A stretch of DNA of 64,000 bases from Blastomussa wellsi (lineage: Eukaryota; Cnidaria; Anthozoa; Scleractinia; Plerogyridae). Location: the NCBI GenBank assembly GCA_947652115.1, contig OX393570.1:18911256-18975255 (forward strand), written 5' to 3'. Of this stretch, positions 46,887 through 56,702 are shown in pieces. The translations under genes were made by a program, and so were the position numbers. The notes under the pieces are model-generated. The model saw only the letters and a program-made list of their open reading frames with translations, made no database searches and was not told the DNA's origin. Each line of letters begins with the position of its first letter. Positions within the stretch are counted from its first letter, which is position 1.

Positions 46887-47005
46887 ACAACAACAGCAAC
46901 AGCGGTTGGCTTTAAAGTTCGCGATGCCTTTCTTGACAGAAGAATCATAAACGCTGCGTGAAACTAAAATTCCTCTCACTGAACCGAATGGGCAAACGTT
47001 GTCGA
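46887..47005 (+). other. exon-like block Xa, copy 2
   Basis: Bounded by TTGTTTTCTTTCAG and GTAAGTT. A frame reads TTTATAVGFKVRDAFLDRRIINAA-type sequence (split here as TTTATAVGFKVRD / AFLDRRIINAA) to a stop before the donor. Confidence 0.4.
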
Positions 47006-47238
47006 GTAAGTTATTATGTTAACATCATGCTTACGAACACAGGCACAAGTGGCACAGTTTTGAAAGGTTTATTAAGTTTTGGATATTTTATTGCTCTCGG
47101 GAAAATTGCTCTTGTTGAAAGGACAATTTGCATCTTATATTCTCTTACATTTTTATCTTTAAAAGTTTGCATTCTATTATTAACAGTAACGTTAAGAAGC
47201 AATTTGGTAAAGTCTTAATATTTTTTGTTTTCTTTTAG

Positions 47239-47335
47239 CCAACAACAGCAGCAGCGATCGACTTCGTGATGGCTTTCTCGATAGGATTATGAACGCTGCG
47301 TGAAAATTCCTCTCTGAACGGAATGGGCAAGTCGA
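47239..47335 (+). other. exon-like block Xb, copy 2
   Basis: Bounded by TTTTCTTTTAG and GTAAGTT. A frame reads NNSSSDRLRDGFLDRIMNAA then stop. The four blocks keep splice sites and the xFLDRxxNAA-stop ending. Confidence 0.4.
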
Positions 47336-47487
47336 GTAAGTTATAATGTTAACACCATGCTTACTACAAATTGGAATGCTAGAATTAATTAGTCCTCGCT
47401 ACAATTAGTCCAATCCAAGCTTATCAAAAACTTTAGTCAGCGTTAATTTTGTATGCAGGTAAAATAAGTCATTTCATTCAAGGCAAT

Positions 47488-47608
47488 AGATCTTTTTCGC
47501 TTGGGCGGTTTGTTGCCCCATTACAAACCATGCAATGATACTCTTGAGGAGTTCTCTAGTTCACATGGTCTGTAATGGGGCAACAAATACACCGAAGCGA
47601 AAAAGGTC
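47488..47608. repeat. foldback element
   Basis: The arm GATCTTTTTCGCTTGGGCGG through TTGTTGCCCCATTACA is repeated inverted as TGTAATGGGGCAACAAATAC and CGAAGCGAAAAAGGTC, around a roughly 35-nt centre. Confidence 0.75.
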
Positions 47609-47635
47609 TGTTAGCTAAAATTGTTTTCTAGCATT

Positions 47636-47976
47636 TCTTTTACACCTCACTACACCTCACTACACCTCACTACACCTTGCTACACCTCACTACACTTCAC
47701 TACACTTCACTACACCTTGCTACACCTCCCTACACCTCCCTACACCTCGCTACACCTCACTACACCTCCCTACACCTCACTACACCTCCCAACACCTCAC
47801 TACACCTTGCTACACCTTGCTACACCTCACTACACCTTGCTACACCTCACTGCACCTTGCTACACCTCGCTACACCTCACTACACCTCACTACACCTTGC
47901 TACACCTCACTACACCTTGCTACAGCTCCCTATACATTGCTACACCTCTCTTCACCTCACTACACCTTGCTACCAC
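47636..47976 (+). repeat. 10-bp minisatellite CTACACCTCA
   Basis: About 34 units of CTACACCTCA/CTACACCTTG/CTACACCTCC. Three long overlapping frames (Ser/Leu/Thr/Pro-rich) come from the repeat only. Confidence 0.9.
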
Positions 47977-47999
47977 GAGTAAAAGTTTGGCGGGAAAAT

Positions 48000-48705
48000 A
48001 TTTGAGTGTAACGTTTATGAACTCTCTGTCTCTTGTAGATTCCAGATGCCTTTGAAATGACCAGTTTGGGAAACAGCAGAAGGGAAAAATTCAATCCTGG
48101 AAGGAACGAAAAAGTGTATGTGAAACAGCAGAAGGGAAAAATTCAATCCTGGAAGGAACGAAAAAGTGTATGTGGAAACCACCACCTACCCGTCAGCAAA
48201 CACTAACTAGCATTTCTTTTATACTTTTGGTAAGAGTTTGGAGTTCTCATCCTTGTGGTACAACTTTTCTAAGTCTTTTGACATGCGCGTTTATGAGTTC
48301 TCTCTGTCTCTTGTAGATGCCTATGAAATGACCAGTTTGGGAAGCAGCAGAAGGGAAAAATTCAATCCTGGAAGGAACGAAAAAGTGTATGTGGAAACCA
48401 CCACCTCCCCACCAGTCACCACTAACTAGCATTTCTTTTATACTTTTGGTAAGAGTTTGGAGTTCTCATCCTTGTGGTACAACTTTGCACCACTGCACGT
48501 ACGCATGCGCGTTTGGATTCACATCCATGAGTAAAATTTTTTCTAAGTCTTTTGACATGCGCGTTTATGAGTTCTCTCTGTCTCTTGCAGATGCCTTTGA
48601 AATGACCAGTTTGGGAAACAGCAGACGGGAAAAATTCAATCCTGGAAGGAACGAAAAAGTGTATGTGGAATACACCACCTCCCCACCAGCCACCACTAAC
48701 TAGCA
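48000..48705 (+). repeat. tandem array of exon-like block Y
   Basis: Three modules contain TCTCTTGTAG/ATGCC or CTCTTGCAG/ATGCC acceptors at 48045, 48316 and 48590. Each is followed by an open frame DAFEMTSLGNSRREKFNPGR, then NEKVYVE, and a Thr/Pro-rich tail ending TTN-stop (48429 and 48703 in copies 2 and 3). Copy 1 carries an internal 60-bp duplication. A further partial module lacking the block Y exon follows to about 48850. Confidence 0.65.
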
Positions 48706-48818
48706 TTTATTTTATACTTTTAGCAAGAGTTTGGAGTTCTCATCCTTGTGGTACAACTTTGCACCACTTCACGTACGCATGCGCGTTTGGATTCACATCC
48801 ATGAGTAAAATTTTTCTA

Positions 48819-49095
48819 AGTCTTTTGGGCTTCTCATCCTTGTGGTACAGTAGCGTTTAATACGTATGCGCACTGGGTTAGTATGTCTCACTTGTGAAAA
48901 GGTGGGTGTACTGCATGTCGTAACTGCAAGTTTCTTTACTTACAGTTGCGACATGCAATTGTACTGTAAGTAAAGATGCAGTTACGAAATACAGTACACC
49001 CACCTTTTTTCACAAGTGAGACATACTCACCCAATACGCATGGGTATTAGAGGCTACTGTACCATACGGATGTGAACTCCAAACTCTTGCTAAAA
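48819..49095. repeat. long hairpin linking + and - copies of the Y module
   Basis: The left arm TTAGTATGTCTCACTTGTGA through AGGTGGGTGTACTG is inverted at 48990-49030. The centre repeats GTTGCGACATGCA/TGCATGTCGTAAC. Outer flanks GAGTTTGGAGTTC...GGTACAGTAGC also match inverted. Confidence 0.7.
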
Positions 49096-49180
49096 GTACA
49101 AACGAAATACTGGTTGTTCCATATCCACTTTTTCCGAGGTTTAAATTTTTCTTTTCTTGGACTCGTCATTTCTAAGGCAC
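49047..49180 (-). CDS. candidate terminal exon homologous to block Y
   Basis: The acceptor TTCTTTTGCAG precedes 49180. The frame reads ALEMTSPRKEKFKPRKKWIW and ends at TAA (49049-49047). It aligns with the + strand Y blocks (AFEMTS...REKFNPGR), and the phase (two leading bases) matches both those blocks and the donor at 50041. No gene family recognised. Confidence 0.4.
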
Positions 49181-50040
49181 CTGCAAAAGAACCTTGAAGT
49201 AATACTATTTAGTAACCACAGACAACAATGTAAAGTAGTTAAGTTATTTATTGTATAAGTCAAACAAGTCAATAAAATGATGTTACATAAATTCAACAGT
49301 TTCAGTGTAAATCTCATCTGCGGACAATAATCAACCCAGTAATTGTTATCAGAGACGGATAAAGCCAACTCCGTGTACGCTTTCCTCACAATCCCGTTTT
49401 CTTTGAAATGACATGATAAAATAAACCTTGCGTTACTATACTCTGATAGCGATTCCCAAGTTGCTTAACACAATATTAAAACTACCCGGTGAAACGCCCC
49501 TTCGCCGTAACAACACTCGGTTGCTTTTAGCCACAGAACTAGATTATGAACTAAGAATAAAACTGATCACGATTTCACAAAACCCATGAGAAAAATTAAA
49601 CACAACTCCACTGCTTTCCTTCGACTCTACAAAAATTAACAATTATATTTCGGGAACTCAATAAACTCGGGGATTTAACGGGTTTTAAATGTCACCTAAA
49701 GACTATAAACTTTGCTGAACTGTACGTGAACGACAAACAACAGAGGCCGGAAAATACCAGGCGAGAAGTGACCACAGACCAAAATATTTTGCGTACAAAG
49801 ATGTATAGTTCTGCTTTGCTTGATATGCAAGAGTAAGTTTTCATCATCTCAAATTCACGCAAGGAGGAAAAAGAGCTGCGATTTGAATAATTGAAATTCT
49901 GCCTAAATTTTTGCACGTTCGTCGTCTCCCTAATTTTCCTAGACTTAACTTAAATGAAAGTCCGTTAAGAAGCCTAACTTTTCGCTACGCCATCAGAATA
50001 CGTCAATTATCTCAATCGTAGAGTTTAAAGTTTATCTAAC

Positions 50041-50148
50041 CTGTCACCATAACCATGTTAGCATAGCGGATATTATTCGTATTGCATGATGCATCCGCGT
50101 GGACTGAGATCTCTAACAGCTCACTCCTTGAATGTAACGGCGTCACAT
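50041..50148 (-). CDS. candidate internal exon upstream of 49180 exon
   Basis: The acceptor TATTTTGTTTCAG is strong; the donor GACAG/GTTAGA ends the exon with one spare base. The frame reads VTPLHSRSELLEISVHADAS and on to YANMVMVT. Joined to the 49180 exon the codon is completed as Gly. Function unknown. Confidence 0.4.
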
Positions 50149-50514
50149 CTGAAACAAAATAGTAATAGAGTTTATTAACATGCATTTTCAGTAAAAACCT
50201 AAGTTAACGGACACCTCTCAAAGTCATGGTCTCAGCCACACACAAACACTACATTTGTAATCTCCTATAAGTGGACAACTCTAAGCAACCTCTCACCAGT
50301 CTCCATTTATTCCTCAGAAATAAAAGTTATCAAAAGATTTTTTGGAAACTTTCCCCGAATGTTCCCTTCCAAGCGCTGTTTCGAAAAATAAAATAGCTGG
50401 TCTTCACTGTCACGCCACGAAACCATGCAATGAAAAAGCTGAAAATTTCAAATGTCATAAAATATTACTTTGAGAAACCATACGATACTTTTGAAGTTCA
50501 TTTTTTAATTTAGG

Positions 50515-50556
50515 CAAAACATGTTTCGGATGAAACACCACCATCGTCAGTTGTAC
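50515..50556 (-). ncRNA. hammerhead-ribozyme-like motif (left arm)
   Basis: Minus strand: CAA, CTGACGA, a helix II segment ending TTTCATCC, GAAA, then the palindromic ACATGT and TTTG. The core CUGANGA and GAAA are intact. Helix II has mismatches; helix III is the self-complementary ACATGT. Confidence 0.5.
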
Positions 50557-50683
50557 AATGAGAAATAAAATAAAATTATGCAATAAAAGTTGTTTTTGAT
50601 TCGCGCCGTCCATTAATTATTCTTGTTATTATGATCTCACTTTGTCAACTATTTATTGCATAATTTCATTTTATTTCTCATTG

Positions 50684-50726
50684 TGCAACTGACGATGGAT
50701 GATGTTTCATCCGAAACCTGTTTTGC
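50684..50726 (+). ncRNA. hammerhead-ribozyme-like motif (right arm)
   Basis: GCAA, CTGACGA, helix II GGATGA/TCATCC perfectly paired, GAAA, then ACCTGT in place of ACATGT, then TTGC pairing with GCAA (helix I). Core boxes are intact; helix III is altered by one base. Confidence 0.5.
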
Positions 50727-50764
50727 CTTCATTAAAAGATGAACTTCAAAAGTATCGTATGGTT

Positions 50765-50935
50765 TCTCAAAGCGATATCTTATTTCGTGCTGCTACGAAG
50801 CCTTGGTTACAAAATATTAATAGAAAAACAACATCTCCAAGTGCGGTACACCATTCTTTAGTTATTTGCCGAAGCATTACACGAAAGTCTACAGAGCTCA
50901 GTATGGAAACACCATGTTGGTGCCCAGCTTGACGG
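50765..50935 (-). repeat. partial copy of the CATGTTGG-hairpin transposon family
   Basis: The minus strand begins with the half-hairpin GGGCACCAACATGGTG and runs through GTTTCCATACTGAGCTC and an AATGCTTCGG block, matching 54490-54620. The other half of the hairpin is lost. Confidence 0.6.
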
Positions 50936-51200
50936 CATGCAAACTGACCACGCATCAACTTGGTATTTATCTCCAGTCAAATTTTAATTACGTTATGCTA
51001 AGCCGGTTGGCGCAGTGGCTTGGTGCGCTTGGACACACTCCGAAGCCGAAATCTCGAAGTGCATGGTCGTAAGTTCAAACCTCAGACGTGGCATAACCAT
51101 TGTTTTTTTTTTCTTTTCCTTTATATAAAAAAGAAATGAATTGGCCGTATTTGCTGTAATATCTTTTTTGTACAAATTACGATCACTCATTCTAAAAAGA
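50935..51200 (+). mobile_element. tRNA-derived SINE-like repeat, copy 3
   Basis: AGCCGGTTGGCGCAGTGGCT (A-box side) and AAGTTCAAACCTCAG (B-box side) in the sense direction. It shares 5' and 3' flanks with copies 1 and 2, and is an independent insertion. Confidence 0.6.
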
Positions 51201-51287
51201 AAAGACGAGGCCAAAACTGGCGACCAATTTCTCTTGTAAATGTGTATGTGAAAATAATGTCTAAACTGAGTTATAGCCACTAGAATA

Positions 51288-52049
51288 ATAAATGTTCTAC
51301 CTAGCATTATCCATCACGATCAAACTGGATTTATAAAAGACCGCTACATCGGTGAAACAAGAAGATTAATTTTTGATTTTCAGAAGGCCTTTAATAGTTT
51401 AGAATAGAATTTTCTGCAAAGATATCTAGAATCTTTTAATTTCGGCTCCAGTCTCATTCACTGGGTCATGACGTTACACAAAAATATACGAAGCTGTATA
51501 ATTAACAATGGTATTGTCTCGGATTTTTTTCACTCGAGCGAGGAGTGAGGAATTATACAGGGAGATCCCCTTTCTCCATACCTATTTGTAATAGCTGTTC
51601 AAACAATTCGAGAAAATTCAATGATAAAAGGTATTGCTATCTAAAAGAAGGAAACCAAATTACTTCAGTATGCTGAGACACTACATGCAGTGGTCCTCTC
51701 GGACATTAACTCAGCGCAAACTCCCTTCAGGTTGCTAGACGATTTTGAGAAGATTTCAGGTTTAGCCGTGAATCCTATTAAAACTGAAGCCATATGGATT
51801 GGATCTTTAAGAGAAAATAAATCAAAGCCCTCTGGAATTAAATGGCCAAATGAACCAGTCAAAGCTCTCGGTGTCTATTACTCTTATGATCAAAAATTGT
51901 TACACGAGAAAAACTTCATAGAAAGACGAGACAGCGTTAAAAACCGTTATAAATGTATGGTCTGCAAGTGGTCTCTAACTTTATGGAAAGATAAATGTAA
52001 TAAAATCCTTGATTATTCCAAAGTTTGTTTACATAGCATCATTATTAAC
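51288..52049 (+). pseudogene. Tx1/L1-like LINE reverse transcriptase, 5' part
   Basis: The decayed frame contains HDQTGFIKDRYIGE, FQKAFNSLE, NNGIVSDFF, a GDPLSPYLF palm block and, in the longest open stretch, DDFEKISGLAVNPIKTEA with ALGVYYSY. The catalytic YADD appears as QYAETLHA. Several stops. The 3' part of the same type of element lies at 53397-53793. Confidence 0.8.
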
Positions 52050-52161
52050 CATCCCAATGGGGTAGACTACGAGCAGTCCCTCGCGTGCCTCGCCGCGTGG
52101 TCACGTCTCCCAGGTTTCGCGCGGACATATTTTTCGCTTCGCACTCGACGGACTTAGATTG

Positions 52162-52210
52162 GATTCGCTCCGACGAAGGGCTAACGCTCGAAACGTCAGC
52201 TCTTGAATCT
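52162..52210 (+). ncRNA. hammerhead-ribozyme-like motif of Penelope-like element, best copy
   Basis: GATTC-GCT, core CCGACGA (one change, U4 to C, from CUGANGA), helix II GGGC/GCTC with TAAC between, GAAAC, GTC, AGC and GAATC. Helix I pairs GCT/AGC and GATTC/GAATC around an internal loop. GAAACGTC leaves a self-complementary ACGT helix III with no loop. Confidence 0.6.
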
Positions 52211-52269
52211 CTTTACGGTGGCCAATTGACATTATCAACCCAGTTGATAAAACCAAATTATATTGTTAT

Positions 52270-52271
52270 AC

Positions 52272-52316
<45 letters not shown>

Positions 52317-53396
52317 CTATTCATATGCTATATCTGCTCTAGTTTAGACCTGGACTAGATCAAAACTGGTTATAATTTCGTGATAGACTAATACACACTT
52401 ACCAAATACTTAACACGGAAGCCGTTAGAACTTCGAGCATTCACTGGACAAAATTATGTACCAAAATGATTTACACCTTATTGCAAGCTTTTGTGTTACT
52501 ATTTCAAATATATTATCAAGAGAAATCTTTTCAAACAACACCAAACATCGAAAACAAATTTCGAAGTTCCACTGAATTCCACTGAATAGCTTAAAAGTGT
52601 GAGATTTTTCCTATAGCTTGCGAGCTTTGAAATTCCTTTTCTCAGTCTCTGATAAGAAATTGTTGTACCAAGATTATTTACACCTTATTGCAAACTTTTG
52701 AGTTCAAAGTACTGCTTCAAATATCTTATCAAAAGAAATCTTTTCTAACAACACCAAACATCGAAAACAAATTTCGAAGTTTCACTAAAATTCCACTCAA
52801 TCGCTTAAAGACGATTTTACAAAATGGCTGCACGTTAGATTTTGCCAACAGTTTGTGATCTTTAAAATTCATTTTCTCGGGCTCTGATAAGAAATTGTTG
52901 TCGGTGTTATCACAAATAATTACTTACATCTTTACCTTTTATTAAGGGTAAAAAATAACGCAATGCGATTTAAATTATTCTGGTACTCGATTTTTGTCCA
53001 ATTAAAATAAATATTACTCAACTTCTTGATGGTTCCGTCTTAATTGTTCAATTTCAAACTGGTTTGCTTGCGGTTAGCTTTATTTGTTGGGTAGGGCAAT
53101 ACTACTTTCAGTAAAATCGACTAAGGAAGTCATCTTTTATAATGAAATTTTGTGACATTTTGGCAAATCGGCCTGGTAGAGTAGTGGTAGTGCAGTGGTG
53201 AGGTAGAGATGTTGGCATGTCAGAGGTTCAGGGTTCGATTCTGGTCATCGACGAACAATTTTCTTTTTTTTTTGTTGGTAAAAAAATTCGATGATAGCCA
53301 AAAAAATTTAAGTGTCGAAAAAATGGCATCCACCGTTTAAGAAACGGATGCGTGAGTCAGTGGCCTCTTCTTATTTCATTGCAACTACGCTATAAA
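52270..53396. other. insertion sequence within the LINE, partly repetitive
   Basis: A roughly 190-bp segment (ACCAAACATCGAAAACAAAT) is repeated at about 52540 and 52755. At 53172-53258 a tRNA-like stretch has TGGTAGAGTAGTGG and a B-box-like GGTTCGATTCT, suggesting another SINE. No gene. Confidence 0.45.
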
Positions 53397-53793
53397 AGAT
53401 TTCGTTATCTCTTCACAATTTTATTCTGAACTACTTCAATGGTGGTTAGAATTTCGAGACGGCTTTTCTTCAGAGAAACTGTATCAAAATATAATCTGGA
53501 ATAACAAGACATTCATATTCTACAAAACATTCTTCGACGTCGGTCTTATTCTTGCATTTGATCTTCGGTTTGATTTAAACATTACTGCATCGTATAATAT
53601 AATCGCTAAAACGACTGAAAAGACCAATTTCTTAGTATGGGCAGGTCTCAGGCTTGCTATACCACCGTATCTAAAATCTAGTCCTAGAGTAAATGATCAC
53701 ATATTTTTAACAATGCCTCCCTCAGCGATAATCAGGAATAATGAATTCAACAAAAACACTAAGTCTCAGACCAGGCATGCTACTCGCAGTTAA
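53397..53793 (+). pseudogene. Tx1/L1-like LINE, 3' end of ORF2
   Basis: An ATG-less frame open for about 132 codons to TAA (53791-53793): ELLQWWLEFRDGF, NIIWNNKTFIFYKTFFDVG, FDLRFDLNIT, EKTNFLVWAGLRLAIPPYL. This resembles the C-terminal region of Tx1-clade ORF2 proteins and probably completes the element begun at 51288, split by later insertions. Confidence 0.7.
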
Positions 53794-54108
53794 ATAAAAT
53801 TGCGCCCAGCGTGTGCTCCAAAGTATGCGGTTTTCTGTTATTGGTATTTACTGCTTCATGATTGGTGGAACAGGTTGGTGGTTAGATAAGCCATGGATAA
53901 GCCATACGCTTTGGTTCTTTTGTTCTTTTTGATGTATCCATAGTGATTTCCCGTGGGCAGTTTCACTTTGGGAATATCGGTCACACACAAAACACGCACT
54001 CCCCTTGGGTAAAGTCCTACTTTCCCGAAGGCAAAACCGCAAAAGGGCTAGTGGAACCGCAACTCTTTATACCTGCTTGGTTACGTGCCTATCTCGAATG
54101 TTGATCTT

Positions 54109-54715
54109 GGTTTTCACGTGACGTCATAAAATTTTAAAAACAAAATTCGCTGAGCCTACTAAATGTTTATTGTCACCACGTGAAAGAAATCCGAAAAATA
54201 CATCTTTTCACAAGTTTCCAGCTAAATAGTATGCTTTGTGTTTGAAATACAGCATGTTGAATTTTCGAGATTTCCGCCATACGTGGCATGACGGTGGTTC
54301 CGTGACAAAGCTGTCGTGTTGGAAGAAACGGTCTTTTTTCAAGATTTTTGCAGTTTAAACAGTTCAAGTATTAGGAAAGATTTTTATGTGTATATATACT
54401 AGATCATAAATAAAGAGCGATCGCTTTGATAGCAAAAGTGAGTGCCAGATGTTTTCTTTGATTTCCGGCCGCCATGTTGGTGCCCATTCGGATGGGCACC
54501 AACATGGCGTCTCCATACTAAGCTCTATAAATGTGCATGGAATGCTTCGGTATCGTGTACCGCACAGATCTGGGACTTGGAGATTTTGTTCATCTATTAA
54601 TATTTTATAACATGTGAATTTTTCAGCTTTTTCATTTTTCATTTTGAATTTATTTTTTGATGGCGTACCGGAATTGAAAATGTTTAGCTGGGTTTGGTTC
54701 AAGTTTAGGGCATGA
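54109..54715. mobile_element. CATGTTGG-hairpin transposon, copy A
   Basis: The left end GGTTTTCACGTGACGTCATA matches copy B (56131). A central 18-bp perfect hairpin 54470-54509 (CGCCATGTTGGTGCCCAT and its inverse) has the loop TCGG. The right end is decayed. Confidence 0.7.
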
Positions 54716-54719
54716 TTGC

Positions 54720-56130
54720 CCGGGGTGAAATTTCAGCCCGGTTAAAAGCGCAGAGATTTTTTGGCATAAAAAAGGACCTACAATATCGTGACATAGCAAC
54801 CAATACACAAAAACTAACCTGTTATTTGAGTAACACCATTATCCTGTTGTGTGTCTTTATCCCAATGTGTGTGTGTCTGTCTGTCCATGTTAATCACGGG
54901 ACTTTCTTCAGCCATGACATCCTATGACCAGGTTTGCCTTTATGGAAAAAAAAGTACCCCATAAGGTTGACATGGCAACTACATTTCGTAAGCTCATCTA
55001 GTTCCTGATAATTAGATTTCAGGGTTTTTTCCAGTGAGCCCAAGTATTTACCGAGAAAGAAAAAACAATTGCCAAAAAATGCTCGTTACGCCAAATCATG
55101 CCGACAAATGCTACAACTTTGGTCACAAGTGTTGGAACAAAACAATTTACACACTGCACGTTGAGTCATGTGACTACCTGTAATGAACGACACCAATGCA
55201 CATTCAGTTTTCATGCTACCAGGGTGGGGTGGGTGGGAGCTCAAGTGATTTTTGCAAGAGGGTATACGCGCTTGGACGTGGTGCCCGTATAACGCAGGAA
55301 GAAGCAGATTTTATATTTTTCCTATTACTGGGATCTATCTAACTGTTTAAAGTCATAAAGTTATTAAAGTTCACAAGTTTCAACTAACAAACAAGAATAC
55401 GATACTTGCCAGACTTTGCAAAGCTAAGGGTGAGATGTTCCAAGGGTGGGGGGCGGTCTGGGGTTGGTCTGGGGTGGGATAACAATCAAAGGGGCTGCAG
55501 AGCCACCTTTACTTTTCGAAAATGTAAAGGTGGCTCAGAACCCCCTCCACAAAATTTTTTAAACTTTGCAAAAGTTGCATCATATCATGCTTATCAAAAT
55601 TCGATAATAAAAAATGGGGGTTACCGAGCTTGTTTTTGAGTTATTAGCAGTTAAAGCTAAAATTAAGGGTGTTTTTAGCAGGTCATATTGTCTCTATGGT
55701 AACCTATTATGTTACGAAAATTATAACAACGTGTTCACCAATGATTTGGCAGTTTTTTAATACCATGATTGTAGCATGAACTGATAAAGAGTTGTTATAA
55801 TAACCTTAATTTAATCAAACTTTATCTTGCACGCGCTCACATAGTTATGACGTGAGCTGGTAAGAAAATATAGCGGCTTTTAAAACTTCTATTAAAGCAC
55901 TTCCTTCTTTTAAACGTTTCTAAAGTGAATTAGCTACAGAAACAGTTTGACTTTCAAGCTTCTAAGTACCAAAGTTTGTCAATAAACATGTATTTGAATG
56001 AAATGTGTAGAAAGGTCTAGAAAACCTCGCAAATCTGACGCGTACGGCGAGCTTATACGCGTCAAACACAGCGCGCGCTCTTTCTCATCACTGCCGTTTA
56101 CAGCTTAGTTGAGGATTTGAATTTATTCCT
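54720..56130. other. intergenic, no gene seen
   Basis: Contains a small hairpin at about 55505-55541 (GAGCCACCTTTAC inverted as GTAAAGGTGGCTC) and G-rich stretches near 55445. No exon supported. Confidence 0.4.
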
Positions 56131-56702
56131 GGTTTTCGCGTGACGTCACAAAAAAAACTAAAATTAAAAATTTCGAGTTTTCAACTTCAAAAAGGTAAAA
56201 GTCGTTTTTAAACATATATCTGCTGGCCTGTTTTCAGTTCGGTAGACGGCTTTGTTTTGAAAATAGAACAGTTTGAATTTCAGATTTTTCACAATGCGTG
56301 ACATCGGCATTGTTTCTGGGTAACATGTTACGTGCGCGAAAATATCGATTCGCCCTATGTTTTCGAGTTCTGAGTAACCGATATGTTGAGGGAAGTGTCT
56401 ATGCGAATGTTTTCAAGTTTAACAACGAGAAGAAACGCCAGATGTTTCCACTGGCTTCCGGCCGCCATGTTGGAGTCCCTCGGAGGGGCTCCAACATGGC
56501 GTCTTCATACTAAACACTATAATTTTCAGTGACACACTTTGCCGAATAACTCGAGTTCGGAATGTTGTACATCCCGAAACTTTGGCACGTTGTCTATTTA
56601 TTACTCTTCTACTATATTTCTTGACTCTATTTATTGAATGGTAAGCGATTTTATTTCTTACGTGCGTGAAACTTGCGTGATACTTGCGTGACGTGAAAAC
56701 CA
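56131..56702. mobile_element. CATGTTGG-hairpin transposon, copy B (complete)
   Basis: The ends GGTTTTCGCGTGACGTCAC and GTGACGTGAAAACC are inverted. The central hairpin at 56462-56500 (CATGTTGGAG, TCGG loop, CTCCAACATG) differs in sequence from copy A but keeps pairing. Length 572 bp, non-coding. Confidence 0.75.

Larger units (their letters stand above)
43979..47400 (+). repeat. tandem segmental duplication (two ~1.5-kb copies)
   Basis: Copy 1 (43979-45720) and copy 2 (45909-47400) share the start AGGACTTGTCAACGGGTAAT, then GAACCCTGACTG, a tRNA-like repeat in antisense, two exon-like blocks and the end GGAATGCTAGA. Copy 1 has an extra insertion (about 44095-44415) that includes a Penelope-type 3' segment. 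Confidence 0.8.
50476..50762. mobile_element. inverted pair of hammerhead-bearing repeats
   Basis: The left arm (CATACGATACTTTTGAAGTT through TAATTTAGGCAAAACATG and CAATGAGAAATAAA) is repeated inverted at 50655-50762. About 70 nt of unrelated AT-rich sequence lie between. Each arm carries one hammerhead-like motif facing outward. Confidence 0.7.

Noticed and set aside
47621..48055. Three overlapping ORFs of 62-144 codons rich in Thr/Ser/Leu/Pro
   Set aside because: They arise from the 10-bp CTACACCTCA minisatellite, whose unit length is not a multiple of three yet leaves all frames open.
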